Below, one piece after another: positions 52,600 through 61,783 of a DNA stretch of 64,000 nt; positions within the stretch are counted from its first letter, which is position 1; each line of letters begins with the position of its first letter. A program made the position numbers and the translations under genes. This DNA is from Arthrobacter sp. ISL-48 (GTDB lineage Bacteria > Actinomycetota > Actinomycetes > Actinomycetales > Micrococcaceae): assembly GCF_018613805.1 (NCBI RefSeq), contig NZ_JAGGPL010000001.1, positions 1-64,000 of the forward strand. The letters run 5' to 3'. The notes beneath the pieces are model-generated. The model was not told the DNA's origin. It saw only the letters and a program-made list of their open reading frames with translations, and searched no databases.

Positions 52600-54156
52600 T
52601 CAGTGGCTGCGGACCGGGAGCGCGGGCATGCCCAGCGATACCCCTGTCCGGCCGGCACCGCTGCCGGCGCCCGCCGGTCCCCCAGCCGGCGCGCCGCAGG
52701 AATCGGCCTGTGACCTGTCCCAGGCGTCCCCGGCACGGGAGCGCCGCAGGCTGTAGTCCGGCAGTGTCGGATCGGCCACGAGGTGGAAGGCTGCGGCTTC
52801 CGTGATGGTGACGGTCACGAGGTCCCCGGGCCGCGGTGCCTGGGCTCCCTCGGGAACGGAGAAGTGAACCAGGCGCTGATCCCGTGAGCGTCCGGACAGG
52901 CGGTGGGTTTCTTCGGACTTGCGCCCCGACTGGGCTGTGACCATGACCTCGACTCGGCGTCCCAATTGCTTGGCGTTTTCCTCGGCGGCAATCCTGTCCT
53001 GCAGTGCGGTCAGCCGTTCGAAGCGTTCCTGGACAACCGCCTTGGGCAACTGGTCCGGGAGGTCGGCGGCGGGGGTGCCCGGCCTCTTGGAATACTGGAA
53101 GGTGAAGGCGGTGGCGAACCGGGATTTTTGCACAACGTCCAGGGTGGCCTGGAAGTCCTCCTCTGACTCGCCGGGGAAGCCCACAATGATATCCGTGGAA
53201 ATGGCGGCGTGCGGGATCTTTTCCCGGACCTTGTCCAGGATTCCCAGGAACTTGGTGGACCGGTAAGACCGCTTCATGTCCTTGAGGACTTTGTCCGAGC
53301 CCGACTGCAGCGGCATATGAAGCTGGGGCATCACGTTAGGGGTCTCGGCCATGGCGTCGATGACATCGTCAGTGAAGGCCGCGGGATGGGGGCTCGTGAA
53401 TCGCACCCTTTCGAGGCCTTCTATCCCGCCGCACGCGCGCAGCAATTTGGAGAAAGCCTGCCTGTCACCAAACTCCACCCCATACGAGTTCACGTTCTGA
53501 CCCAGCAGCGTCACTTCGATGGCACCGTCGTCCACCAGGGCCTGGATTTCGGCGAGGATCTCACCGGGCCGGCGGTCCTTTTCCTTGCCGCGCAGCGCAG
53601 GAACGATGCAGAACGTGCAGGTGTTGTTGCAGCCAACCGAGATGGACACCCAGCCCGAATAGACCGAGTCCCGCTTGGTGGGCAGGGTGGAGGGAAAGAC
53701 ATCGAGGGATTCGAGGATCTCCAGCTGTGCTTCGTTGTTGTGACGGGCCCTGTCCAGCAGCGCCGGGAGTGCCCCCACGTTGTGCGTGCCAAAGACGGCG
53801 TCCACCCACGGCGCCTTCTTGAGGATGGTTTCGCGGTCCTTCTGGGCCAGGCAACCACCCACCGCAATTTGCATGCCCGGGTTGGCGGCTTTGACCGGAG
53901 CCAGCATGCCCAGGTTGCCGTACAGCTTGTTGTCCGCATTCTCCCGCACTGCGCAGGTATTGAAGACAACGACGTCCGCGTTCTCACCGTCCGCGGCCAC
54001 ATAGCCGGCAGCCTCCAGCATGCCCGCCATCCGCTCCGAATCGTGCACGTTCATCTGGCAGCCAAAGGTGCGCACCTGATAGGTGCGGGGCCGCTGAACT
54101 GTCTGGTCGGCAGAAGGGGCAGTACCGGATGCGGGGGAAGGAATGGTCAAACTCAC
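52600..54156 (-). CDS. miaB: tRNA-2-methylthio-N6-dimethylallyladenosine synthase
   Basis: Radical SAM methylthiotransferase of 518 residues. N-terminal UPF0004 domain ([14 protein letters not shown]), radical SAM cysteines in [13 protein letters not shown], and a TRAM domain (about 400-470). The last 50 residues are a Gly/Ala-rich tail beyond the usual end. GTG start. It acts on the MiaA product. Confidence 0.95.
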   Translation of the reverse strand: MSLTIPSPASGTAPSADQTVQRPRTYQVRTFGCQMNVHDSERMAGMLEAAGYVAADGENADVVVFNTCAVRENADNKLYGNLGMLAPVKAANPGMQIAVGGCLAQKDRETILKKAPWVDAVFGTHNVGALPALLDRARHNNEAQLEILESLDVFPSTLPTKRDSVYSGWVSISVGCNNTCTFCIVPALRGKEKDRRPGEILAEIQALVDDGAIEVTLLGQNVNSYGVEFGDRQAFSKLLRACGGIEGLERVRFTSPHPAAFTDDVIDAMAETPNVMPQLHMPLQSGSDKVLKDMKRSYRSTKFLGILDKVREKIPHAAISTDIIVGFPGESEEDFQATLDVVQKSRFATAFTFQYSKRPGTPAADLPDQLPKAVVQERFERLTALQDRIAAEENAKQLGRRVEVMVTAQSGRKSEETHRLSGRSRDQRLVHFSVPEGAQAPRPGDLVTVTITEAAAFHLVADPTLPDYSLRRSRAGDAWDRSQADSCGAPAGGPAGAGSGAGRTGVSLGMPALPVRSH

Positions 54157-54199
54157 CTGTTAAGGGTAACGGGTCGGCGGCGAACGCGGATCGGCGGGT

Positions 54200-54805
54200 T
54201 TACACGTCGTGCGGGGCTCCGCGATGAGAATCCAGCACCTCGCCCACGATCCGGAAAGCCTGGGACGGCTGATAACCCTTGCGCGCAAGCATCGAAACCA
54301 GGCGGCGGGTGATCTTGTCCCGTTCGGCACCGTCGGAGAGGTCCGTCCCCGGGCGCAGCTTCCGCTCGACCAGCTGGCGGGCAGCCGCTTCTTCATCGGC
54401 GTCCGAGAGCTGCTCGAGCGCGGCGGCTGCCGTCTCAGGGTCGATCCCCTTCTCCGCAAGCTCGCGCCGCAGGGAGCCCTTGGCCAGTTTCCGTGACTGC
54501 GAACGGCTGCGCACCCACATGTCGGCGAACTCGGCGTCGTCAATGAGGCGGACCTCCTGGAACCTGTCCAGCACGGCTTCGGCCACGTCCTCCGGGATGT
54601 TCCGTTCCGCCAGCTTGCGGGACAGCTGGAGCCGGCTCTTCGCCGAATTGGTCAGCTGCCGAAGCACGATGGCCCGGGCAACCGAGGCGGGGTCCGGCTC
54701 GGCGTCCTCCGAAACCGAAGAGTCCGGATCAGGTCCATCCTCGTCGAACCCTGGGCGTCCCCGGCCCCGGCGCCTAAACCCTGCTTCGCCCTTAGAAACC
54801 GTCAA
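54200..54805 (-). CDS. recX: regulatory protein RecX
   Basis: Modulator that caps or limits RecA filaments. The 201-residue protein has three-helix repeats ([32 protein letters not shown]) after a variable acidic N-terminus of about 45 residues. It starts with TTG inside the recA 3' end (14-base overlap), so synthesis is coupled to recA. Confidence 0.92.
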   Translation of the reverse strand: MTVSKGEAGFRRRGRGRPGFDEDGPDPDSSVSEDAEPDPASVARAIVLRQLTNSAKSRLQLSRKLAERNIPEDVAEAVLDRFQEVRLIDDAEFADMWVRSRSQSRKLAKGSLRRELAEKGIDPETAAAALEQLSDADEEAAARQLVERKLRPGTDLSDGAERDKITRRLVSMLARKGYQPSQAFRIVGEVLDSHRGAPHDV

Positions 54806-55847
54806 CGGCCTTCAGCTTCGGAGTGTCGCTCGACTCGGCAGCGGCAGGCTTAACCCCCACGCCGAGCTTTTCCTTGATCAGTCGCTCCAGTTCTGCCGCG
54901 AGTTCAGGGTTGTCGCGCAGGAACCTGCGTGAGTTCTCCATACCCTGGCCCAACTGGTCGCCGTCATAGGTGAACCACGAGCCCGACTTCTTGATGATGC
55001 CGTGTTCGACACCCATGTCGATGATGCCGCCCTCGCGGGAAATCCCCTGGCCGTAGATGATGTCGAACTCGGCGATCTTGAAGGGCGGTGCCATCTTGTT
55101 CTTGACGATCTTGGCCTTGGTCCGGTTGCCCACCGAGTCTGCACCTTCCTTGAGGGTCTGTATCCGGCGGACGTCGATGCGGATGGAGGCGTAGAACTTC
55201 AGCGCCTTACCACCGGTAGTGGTTTCCGGCGAGCCGAAGAAGACGCCGATCTTCTCGCGGAGCTGGTTGATGAAGATGGCGGTGGTCTTGGTCTGGCTCA
55301 AGCGGCCCGTGATCTTACGCAGGGCCTGGCTCATGAGGCGGGCCTGCAGGCCCACGTGGCTGTCACCCATGTCACCTTCGATTTCCGCACGCGGAACCAG
55401 GGCAGCCACGGAGTCGATGACAATGACATCAAGGGAACCGGAACCGATCAGCATGTCCATGATTTCCAGCGCCTGCTCGCCGGTGTCCGGCTGCGACACC
55501 AGGAGGGCGTCCGTGTCCACCCCCAGCTTGGCGGCGTACTCAGGATCCAGGGCGTGCTCGGCGTCGATAAATGCCGCAATGCCTCCCTGCCGCTGGGCGT
55601 TGGCGACAGCATGGAGGGCCACGGTGGTCTTACCTGAGGATTCCGGTCCATAGATCTCCACGACGCGGCCCCGTGGGAGGCCGCCGATCCCGAGGGCTAC
55701 GTCCAGGGCAATTGATCCGGTGGGTATGACCTCGATGGGGGCGCGTACTTCATCACCCAGCCGCATGACCGAGCCCTTGCCGAACTGCTTGTCAATCTGG
55801 GCCAGCGCTGCTTCCAGCGCTTTTGCACGATCCGGGGCTGCCGCCAT
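54792..55847 (-). CDS. recA: recombinase RecA
   Basis: Strand-exchange ATPase and SOS co-protease of 351 residues: Walker A GPESSGKT (67-74), [27 protein letters not shown] and NQLREKIGV follow in order. No intein. A LexA box lies 143 bases upstream, and RecX is coupled downstream. The ribosome site is AGAGGTG. Confidence 0.98.
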   Translation of the reverse strand: MAAAPDRAKALEAALAQIDKQFGKGSVMRLGDEVRAPIEVIPTGSIALDVALGIGGLPRGRVVEIYGPESSGKTTVALHAVANAQRQGGIAAFIDAEHALDPEYAAKLGVDTDALLVSQPDTGEQALEIMDMLIGSGSLDVIVIDSVAALVPRAEIEGDMGDSHVGLQARLMSQALRKITGRLSQTKTTAIFINQLREKIGVFFGSPETTTGGKALKFYASIRIDVRRIQTLKEGADSVGNRTKAKIVKNKMAPPFKIAEFDIIYGQGISREGGIIDMGVEHGIIKKSGSWFTYDGDQLGQGMENSRRFLRDNPELAAELERLIKEKLGVGVKPAAAESSDTPKLKAVDGF

Positions 55848-55976
55848 GGTTCACACCTCTAATGTTTCTCGCTTTGGAGTGGCCTCAGCGGCCGTTATTG
55901 GTCATCTCTGACGCTAATGGCACCCTCTGACATTCACGCCGGATGACATCGGCTATGTGGATAAACCACTAGGAAA

Positions 55977-56005
55977 ATCATAGCTTTACCCGAACAGGTA
56001 TTCGA
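55977..56005 (-). promoter_or_regulatory. recA promoter with LexA box
   Basis: On the minus strand TCGAATACCTGTTCGG (55990-56005) has two mismatches from TCGAAC-N4-GTTCGA, and TATGAT (55977-55982) is a good -10 eight bases downstream. LexA here would cover the -35 region. The predicted recA leader is about 120 bases. Confidence 0.75.
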
Positions 56006-56036
56006 ACAATCGGGCGGCGTGTCAGGACAAAAGGCG

Positions 56037-56261
56037 TCAGTCGCGATTCGGCTTGAGGTCACGGCCCAGGCGGCGCTCGGAGGGTACGTCCTGTACGTCG
56101 CAGACCGCCAGCCACACATTCCGGGGGCTGACTCCGGCGGCCAAGGCCTGGTCCGCAGTGCGTCCGCCGACTCCTGCCAGAACCAGCGTGCTGCTCAAGA
56201 CCCGGGAATACCCTGCTCCGAATTCGTCATCCATCAGACGCCAATAGTCACTGATTCGCAC
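56037..56261 (-). CDS. DUF3046 domain protein
   Basis: A 74-residue protein (RISDYWRLMDDEFGAGYSRV) of the actinobacterial DUF3046 family, function unknown, usually found just upstream of recA as here. GTG at 56261 fits the family; TTG one codon earlier is possible. The recA promoter overlaps its 3' end region, so it is a separate transcript or a weak read-through partner. Confidence 0.82.
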   Translation of the reverse strand: MRISDYWRLMDDEFGAGYSRVLSSTLVLAGVGGRTADQALAAGVSPRNVWLAVCDVQDVPSERRLGRDLKPNRD

Positions 56262-56302
56262 CAATAGAGTCTCTCATGGTCCCGGACCCTAGAATTGTTG
56301 CC

Positions 56303-56830
56303 ATGAGCAACTCCCCTGACGTCCCCGCTGCTACAGGTCCTGCCGGCGATACCGTTGATGCAGCGCTGAAGACCGTGGAGCATCAGATCAGCGTCTTCTG
56401 GCGGCGCGCCCGGTCCGTCTCCCACCAACTGTCGCGCCAGGTCCACCCCGACATGGAACCCGCGGCGTATGGCCTGCTGACGGTGATCCGGCGGGAGGGG
56501 ACTATCAGGCTCACCGACCTCGCGCTGAGCCTCGGCGTCGGCAAGCCGTCTGTGAGCCGGCAGATCGCATTCCTGGAAAGCATCGGGCTGGTGTCCAAGG
56601 AAGCCGATCCGCTGGACGGCCGGGCACAGTCGATCCGCCTCACGGAAAAAGGGGAGGAGAAGATGCACCAGGTCCAGGATGCCCGCCGCCAAGTCTTCCG
56701 CGAGCGTCTGGGCGAATGGCCGCTCGAGGAGCTGCAGACTCTGGCCCAGTACATGGCCAAGCTCAACGCCATCTACGAACGCGACGGCTTTCCCAAGGAC
56801 GGACCGGCGCAGGCCGGCACTTCCAAGTAG
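56303..56830 (+). CDS. MarR-family transcriptional regulator
   Basis: Winged-helix regulator of 175 residues: GTIRLTDLALSLGVGKPSVSRQI as recognition part and DPLDGRAQSIRLTEKG as the wing. No adjacent target gene is obvious; divergent DUF3046 is the closest. TAGAAT (56290-56295) is 7 bases before the ATG, so the transcript may be leaderless. Confidence 0.88.
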   Translation: MSNSPDVPAATGPAGDTVDAALKTVEHQISVFWRRARSVSHQLSRQVHPDMEPAAYGLLTVIRREGTIRLTDLALSLGVGKPSVSRQIAFLESIGLVSKEADPLDGRAQSIRLTEKGEEKMHQVQDARRQVFRERLGEWPLEELQTLAQYMAKLNAIYERDGFPKDGPAQAGTSK

Positions 56831-56841
56831 CAGGCACACGA

Positions 56842-56878
56842 AAGCCTCCGGCCGGGGCCGGAGGCTTCCTTGTGGTGA
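56842..56878 (+). terminator. terminator between marR-type gene and clgR
   Basis: Arms 56842-56853 and 56856-56867 (AAGCCTCCGGCC and its complement) form a GC-rich hairpin followed by a CCTTGTGG stretch. Being symmetric, it can end both the MarR gene and the convergent clgR transcript. Confidence 0.7.
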
Positions 56879-56905
56879 CTTTTGGGTCGGGCGCTGGCGG
56901 CGACG

Positions 56906-57265
56906 TTAGCGTGCGCCGGAAAGCAGGCCCTTGGAGAGTTCATTGGTGAGTTCTGCACCCAGGTCGCGCTCAAGGTCGCGGCCGTAACGCTGCGAGAATT
57001 CCTGGGGAACGGTGTCTGGCACTGCAACGCCCTCGGCGACGGCAACACGGTCGCTGACTTCGCGGAGCATGCTGGACAACGGTACGTCCAAGGCGGAGCA
57101 AATGGAGGACAGAAGCTCAGATGACGCTTCCTTCTGGCCCCGCTCGACTTCACTGAGGTACCCCAGGGAAACACGGGCACTGTGCGAGACTTCACGGAGC
57201 GTGCGGCCCTGGCGCTGGCGGACATCGCGCAGGACATCACCAATTTCGTGACGAAGTACAACCAT
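56906..57265 (-). CDS. clgR: ClgR-like helix-turn-helix regulator
   Basis: XRE-type regulator of 119 residues: [38 protein letters not shown], nearly identical in style to ClgR, activator of clp protease genes, and in the usual place after cinA/pgsA. A C-terminal acidic segment is probably the proteolysis tag seen in ClgR. ATG at 57265 has AAGGAG 7 bases upstream and gives the family length; an in-frame ATG at 57358 would add 31 residues and is used in some annotations. Confidence 0.88.
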   Translation of the reverse strand: MVVLRHEIGDVLRDVRQRQGRTLREVSHSARVSLGYLSEVERGQKEASSELLSSICSALDVPLSSMLREVSDRVAVAEGVAVPDTVPQEFSQRYGRDLERDLGAELTNELSKGLLSGAR

Positions 57266-57510
57266 CTTGCGCTCCTTCTGTTCGCTCTTGGCCTGATCGG
57301 CGAGGCCCACATCCTTCCAGCGGACAACGCCGTTTACGGATACGGGCTGCTTAACCATCTGTATCGCCTTGCTCCCTCATAAGTCCGGTCCGCCGTGGAG
57401 CGAACCGTGGTGGTTTATTCATCCTAAGCGCCCCCGCTCTCCGGAAGCGACACAATGTAATAACTAATGGGTACCAGGATTTGTTCCCGGCAACTTTACG
57501 CCCGGTAGCC

Positions 57511-57990
57511 TCAGGCGGACAGGGCGGCAAGCAATCTTTCCAGCGCAGCCCCGCAGGCCTGCCCGCGGATCTCTGCGCGGTTTCCGGTAAATCCGTACTC
57601 AAAGGAAGTTGAGCCCTCCGCCGTGGCAATGCCGATGAAGACGGTTCCGACGGCTTTCCCGTCATGCTCCTCGGGGCCGGCCACCCCCGTGGTGGACACC
57701 CCGATGTCCGAGTTGAGGATGTTGCGGGCGCCCGCGGCCATGGCAGCAGCAACATCGCCATCCACAGATCCGACGGCGGCCAGCAGTTCGGACGAAACGC
57801 CCAGGACGTCCACCTTTGCCGAGTTCTGATAGGCCACTACTCCGCCCTGCAGCATCGCGGAGGCGCCGGCCGTGTCGGCGAGCACAGCCGAAACCATGCC
57901 CGCGGTCAGCGATTCGGCCGTGGCGACGGTGACTCCCCCGCCCACGGCACTCTCAACGGCCTGTTCGGCGAGGTGGTGAAGATTTGTCAC
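57511..57990 (-). CDS. CinA C-terminal domain protein (nicotinamide-nucleotide amidohydrolase)
   Basis: A 159-residue PncC-type enzyme that deamidates NMN to nicotinate mononucleotide. Typical motifs: TVATAESLTAGMVSAVLADTAG and STTGVAGPEEHDGKAVGTV. The N-terminal CinA domain is absent, as in E. coli YgaD. GTG start overlaps pgsA stop (GTGA) with AAAGGAG upstream. Confidence 0.92.
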   Translation of the reverse strand: MTNLHHLAEQAVESAVGGGVTVATAESLTAGMVSAVLADTAGASAMLQGGVVAYQNSAKVDVLGVSSELLAAVGSVDGDVAAAMAAGARNILNSDIGVSTTGVAGPEEHDGKAVGTVFIGIATAEGSTSFEYGFTGNRAEIRGQACGAALERLLAALSA

Positions 57991-58619
57991 GTCGGCTCCT
58001 TTGTTCCATGGCGTTTACCGCGGGACCGAAGCCGGAGCGCTTCCACGACGTATTCGCCGCCGGTCCAGACCGTGATCAGAACTGCTGCCATCATGACGGC
58101 GAAGGCCACCCATACAAGCCACGGGGCCAAGGCAGCGAGCGGCAGCAGATAGAGGAAGATTGCGGCGGTCTGCACTGCCGTCTTGAGCTTGCCTCCACGC
58201 GAGGCCGGAATGACACCGTAGCGGATCACGAAGAAACGCAGCGCGGTGATGCCCCATTCCCGGACCAGGATGACGATTGTCACCCACCATGGCAGTTCCC
58301 CGAGGACGGAGAGCATCACCAGGGCGGACCCGATCAGGAGCTTGTCCGCGATGGGGTCGGCGATCTTGCCGAAGTCGGTGATGAGGCCGCGGCTTCTGGC
58401 GATGTCGCCGTCGAGCTTGTCTGTGTAGATCGCGACGGCGAACGCCAGCACCGCCGCCCAGCGCCAGAGCCCTGACTGGCTGTGCAGCCCGGGGGCATCC
58501 ACAAGAAGGAACCAGACGAAGAACGGCACCAGGGCAATGCGGAGCATGGTCAGGATATTGGGAAGATTCCAGATCCCCGCACTGCTGGGGCCGGCTGCGG
58601 TTGCTTCGGTGCTAGTCAC
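57987..58619 (-). CDS. pgsA: CDP-diacylglycerol--glycerol-3-phosphate 3-phosphatidyltransferase
   Basis: Membrane enzyme of 210 residues committing phospholipid to phosphatidylglycerol. The CDP-alcohol phosphotransferase signature is DKLDGDIARSRG followed by GKIADPIADK (D-G-x2-A-R-x8-G-x3-D-x3-D pattern). Four to six hydrophobic helices. GTG start immediately after AGGAGG, an unusually short spacing. Confidence 0.93.
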   Translation of the reverse strand: MTSTEATAAGPSSAGIWNLPNILTMLRIALVPFFVWFLLVDAPGLHSQSGLWRWAAVLAFAVAIYTDKLDGDIARSRGLITDFGKIADPIADKLLIGSALVMLSVLGELPWWVTIVILVREWGITALRFFVIRYGVIPASRGGKLKTAVQTAAIFLYLLPLAALAPWLVWVAFAVMMAAVLITVWTGGEYVVEALRLRSRGKRHGTKEPT

Positions 58620-58642
58620 CCTCCTAGGCTACATTCTTTGGG

Positions 58643-61618
58643 CTAGCGCCCGGTGAGTGACCAGGCGTCTTCGGAACCGTCCTCGTCGTCCCCGTACGAG
58701 CCCGACGGCGAATCGGCACCGTCGTAATACTCAACGTTCTGGGCGCGCAGATCCAGATCAGCTGCCACGAGGTCTTCGGCGTAGCCACCCTGGGCAATAT
58801 TCGCGTTGGCGTTGTCACTCAGCGCGGCCGTTTGGGAGTCTGCCGCGGCCGGTGCGTCCTGGCCCTTCATGGCGGCAAGGACCGCCGCCAGGTCGTCTGG
58901 CTTGACCAGGACATCGCGGGCCTTGGACCCTTCGGACGGACCCACCACTCCCCTGGACTCGAGCAGGTCCATAAGGCGTCCAGCCTTGGCGAAACCGACA
59001 CGCAGTTTGCGCTGGAGCATAGAGGTGGAGCCGAACTGCGTGGTAACCACCAGTTCGGTGGCCTGCAGCAGTACTTCAAGGTCATCGCCGATGTCGTCGT
59101 CGATCTGTTTCTTCTGCGCTTCAGGGGCAACATCGTCACGATAGACGGCCTTCAGCTGGCCCTTGACGTGCTCCACCACCTTGTGGATTTCGGATTCAGT
59201 GACCCAGGCGCCCTGGACGCGCATGGCCTTCGAGGCGCCCATGGGCAGGAAGAGGGCATCGCCCTGTCCGATGAGTTTCTCGGCACCGGGCTGGTCCAGG
59301 ACCACCCGGGAGTCGGTGACCGAGGACGTGGCGAAAGCCATCCGCGAAGGCACGTTGGCCTTGATCAGGCCCGTGACAACGTCCACGGACGGACGCTGCG
59401 TGGCCAGGACCAGGTGAATGCCGGCGGCACGCGCGAGCTGGGTGATGCGGACGATGGAATCCTCGACGTCGCGGGGGGCCACCATCATGAGGTCCGCGAG
59501 CTCATCCACGATCACCAGCAGGTATGGGTAGGGCCGGATGACCCGCTTGGAGTCCACCGGCGGCTGGACCTTCCCCGCGCGGACCGCCTTGTTGAAGTCG
59601 TCGATGTGCTTGAAGCCGTAGTTGGCGAGGTCGTCGTAGCGGGCGTCCATCTCGCGGACCACCCATTGGAGCGCCTCGGCAGCCTTCTTGGGGTTGGTGA
59701 TGATGGGTGTGATGAGGTGCGGAACCCCCTCGTACGCGGTCAGTTCCACGCGTTTGGGGTCCACCATCACCATCCGCACCTCGTCCGGAGTGGCCCGCAT
59801 CAGGATGGACGTGATCATGGAGTTCACGAAGGACGACTTACCGGCACCGGTGGCGCCCGCCACCAGCAGGTGGGGCATCTTGGCGAGGTTGGCTACGACG
59901 TAGCCGCCTTCGACGTCCTTGCCCACGCCCATGACCATGGGGTGGTCCGTCCGCCGGGCGTTCTGGCTCCGGAGCACGTCGCCCAGGGAGACGGTTTCAC
60001 GGTCGGTGTTGGGGATCTCGATGCCAATGGCCGACTTGCCGGGGATGGGGCTCAGGATCCGGACGTCCGAACTGGCTACGGCGTACGAAATGTTCTTGGA
60101 CAGGGCGGTGACGCGCTCCACCTTGGTGCCCGGGGACAGTTCGATTTCGTACCGCGTCACGGTAGGACCCCGGCTGAAACCGGTCACCTGCGCTTCGACG
60201 TTGAACTGGTTGAGGGTCTCCGTCAGGGACGCCACAATCGCGTCATTGGCTTCTGTGCGCTCCTTGGGGATGGAGCCAGGCGTGAGAACGTCCGACGACG
60301 GCAAGGTGTACGTGACATCCCCGGCCAGTGACAGCTGCTCCGTCCGCTGCGGAATAGGAGTGGGCAGCGGTGCGGGGGTGACAGGTCGGGCCGGAACCTG
60401 GGGAACGCCTGACGGAGCACCGCTTTGGACGGGGTTGAGCGAGCCCGCGGCAACCATGCCGGGCGTCACGAGCGGGATGGCCTCGGTGGCGTTCTCCCCC
60501 GCAGATGCTTTCCCGGCGGTGCCCAGGCCCTGCGCCGCCTTGATCTTCTCGACAGCGATTTCGGCCTGGGTGGGGCGGCGGACACCAGGCGCAAGGCCCG
60601 GTTCCTGGCCCCCCTTCACCCCATCGGCTGGTGCGTCGTCGTCGATGACTGCGTGCTCGAAGGCTTCGTCGCCCACATAGCCTTCCAGTCCGGCGTCCTT
60701 CTCCTCGTCCTTGCCAAAGAACCGCCGCTTTTTCTTCTTGGGTGCCGCGGCGGCCGGAGTTTCGTAGAGGTAGCTGCGGTCATGGCCGGCGCCGTCCTCG
60801 TCTGCTTCCAGGAGGTCGATGCCCATGAGGTGCTCGTATCCCTCGCGCAGGCGGCGGGGAATGGCACCGAACGGCGTGGCAGTGATGATGAGCAGTGAGA
60901 CAAATGCCAGCAGACCGTAGAGGGCAACTGGAACGGCGGCGTGGATGGCAGCGAGCGGTGATGCGGCCAGGAAGCCGAGCATGCCTCCCGCCTGCCGGAG
61001 CCCGTCGAATCCCTGCGCAACAGTCGGCTGGCCGCCCAGGACGTGGGCCAGGCCGCAGCCTGCGAAGGTCATGATGAGGAAGCCGATCCCCACCCGGTTA
61101 TTGCCACGACCGTCCGCTGGCCGCCTGAAAAGCCGGAAGGCGCAGACAAACAGCATCAGCGGCAGCAGCAGCGACATCCAGCCGAATGTGCCGTTGACCA
61201 CGCTGTAGACCGTGTCCGGGAACCACCCGGTGAGTCCCCACCAGGCGAAGGTGGCGATGAAAACCCCAAGTCCCAGGTTGAACAGGGCTGCGCCGTCACG
61301 GCGTTCTTCGGTGGGCAGGTCGCTGACATCGTGGCCTATCCTGCGGACGCCACCGCCCACCAGATGGCCGATCCCGAGCCAGGCACCGCCCACCACGCGC
61401 AGGAGCCAGGGCTGGCGCTGTTCGACGACGGGGAGCCGGCGGGTGCGCGAGGCACCGGCGGAAGTGCCGGTCCGGCCGGTCTTGGATGCTGGGGAACCGG
61501 CACCGCGGCCGGCGGAGCTGCCGGATTTACTCCCGGTGCTACGGCCGGTATTGCCGCCAGCATTGCCGCCAGTATTGCCCCTGGGCGCGGAAGTGGTACG
61601 AGTGGCCATACTTGCCAC
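58643..61618 (-). CDS. ftsK: DNA translocase FtsK
   Basis: Septal DNA pump of 991 residues. Low-complexity Gly/Ser/Arg N-terminus (about 1-60), four membrane helices (about 105-245), a Pro/Ala linker, then the RecA-like motor with Walker A GATGAGKS and the C-terminal gamma winged helix (MQRKLRVGFAKAGRLMDLLE). The motor includes DELADLMM as Walker B. It moves chromosome ends to dif for XerCD. An ATG three codons in (61609) has GGTGG at good spacing and may be the start. Confidence 0.95.
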   Translation of the reverse strand: MASMATRTTSAPRGNTGGNAGGNTGRSTGSKSGSSAGRGAGSPASKTGRTGTSAGASRTRRLPVVEQRQPWLLRVVGGAWLGIGHLVGGGVRRIGHDVSDLPTEERRDGAALFNLGLGVFIATFAWWGLTGWFPDTVYSVVNGTFGWMSLLLPLMLFVCAFRLFRRPADGRGNNRVGIGFLIMTFAGCGLAHVLGGQPTVAQGFDGLRQAGGMLGFLAASPLAAIHAAVPVALYGLLAFVSLLIITATPFGAIPRRLREGYEHLMGIDLLEADEDGAGHDRSYLYETPAAAAPKKKKRRFFGKDEEKDAGLEGYVGDEAFEHAVIDDDAPADGVKGGQEPGLAPGVRRPTQAEIAVEKIKAAQGLGTAGKASAGENATEAIPLVTPGMVAAGSLNPVQSGAPSGVPQVPARPVTPAPLPTPIPQRTEQLSLAGDVTYTLPSSDVLTPGSIPKERTEANDAIVASLTETLNQFNVEAQVTGFSRGPTVTRYEIELSPGTKVERVTALSKNISYAVASSDVRILSPIPGKSAIGIEIPNTDRETVSLGDVLRSQNARRTDHPMVMGVGKDVEGGYVVANLAKMPHLLVAGATGAGKSSFVNSMITSILMRATPDEVRMVMVDPKRVELTAYEGVPHLITPIITNPKKAAEALQWVVREMDARYDDLANYGFKHIDDFNKAVRAGKVQPPVDSKRVIRPYPYLLVIVDELADLMMVAPRDVEDSIVRITQLARAAGIHLVLATQRPSVDVVTGLIKANVPSRMAFATSSVTDSRVVLDQPGAEKLIGQGDALFLPMGASKAMRVQGAWVTESEIHKVVEHVKGQLKAVYRDDVAPEAQKKQIDDDIGDDLEVLLQATELVVTTQFGSTSMLQRKLRVGFAKAGRLMDLLESRGVVGPSEGSKARDVLVKPDDLAAVLAAMKGQDAPAAADSQTAALSDNANANIAQGGYAEDLVAADLDLRAQNVEYYDGADSPSGSYGDDEDGSEDAWSLTGR

Positions 61619-61710
61619 CGTACCCGAACCGGGCCGGAATCCTGCGGATTTCCGAGCGGTTCCGGGTCCCCCATGTTGGCCGGCTCATGGCATGGTTGCC
61701 TTCCGACAGC

Positions 61711-61740
61711 AAAGGCCCGGTTCAGTGGAACCGGGCCTTT
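61711..61740 (-). terminator. terminator after RNase J
   Basis: A perfect 13-bp stem (arms 61711-61723 and 61728-61740, loop of 4) lies between the RNase J stop and the ftsK start. The AAAGG/CCTTT ends give short A/T tracts. It separates the rnj transcript from ftsK. Confidence 0.8.
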
Positions 61741-61783
61741 GCTTATTCGGAAGACTGCCTTTCCGAAAGAATTCCTGTCGCTG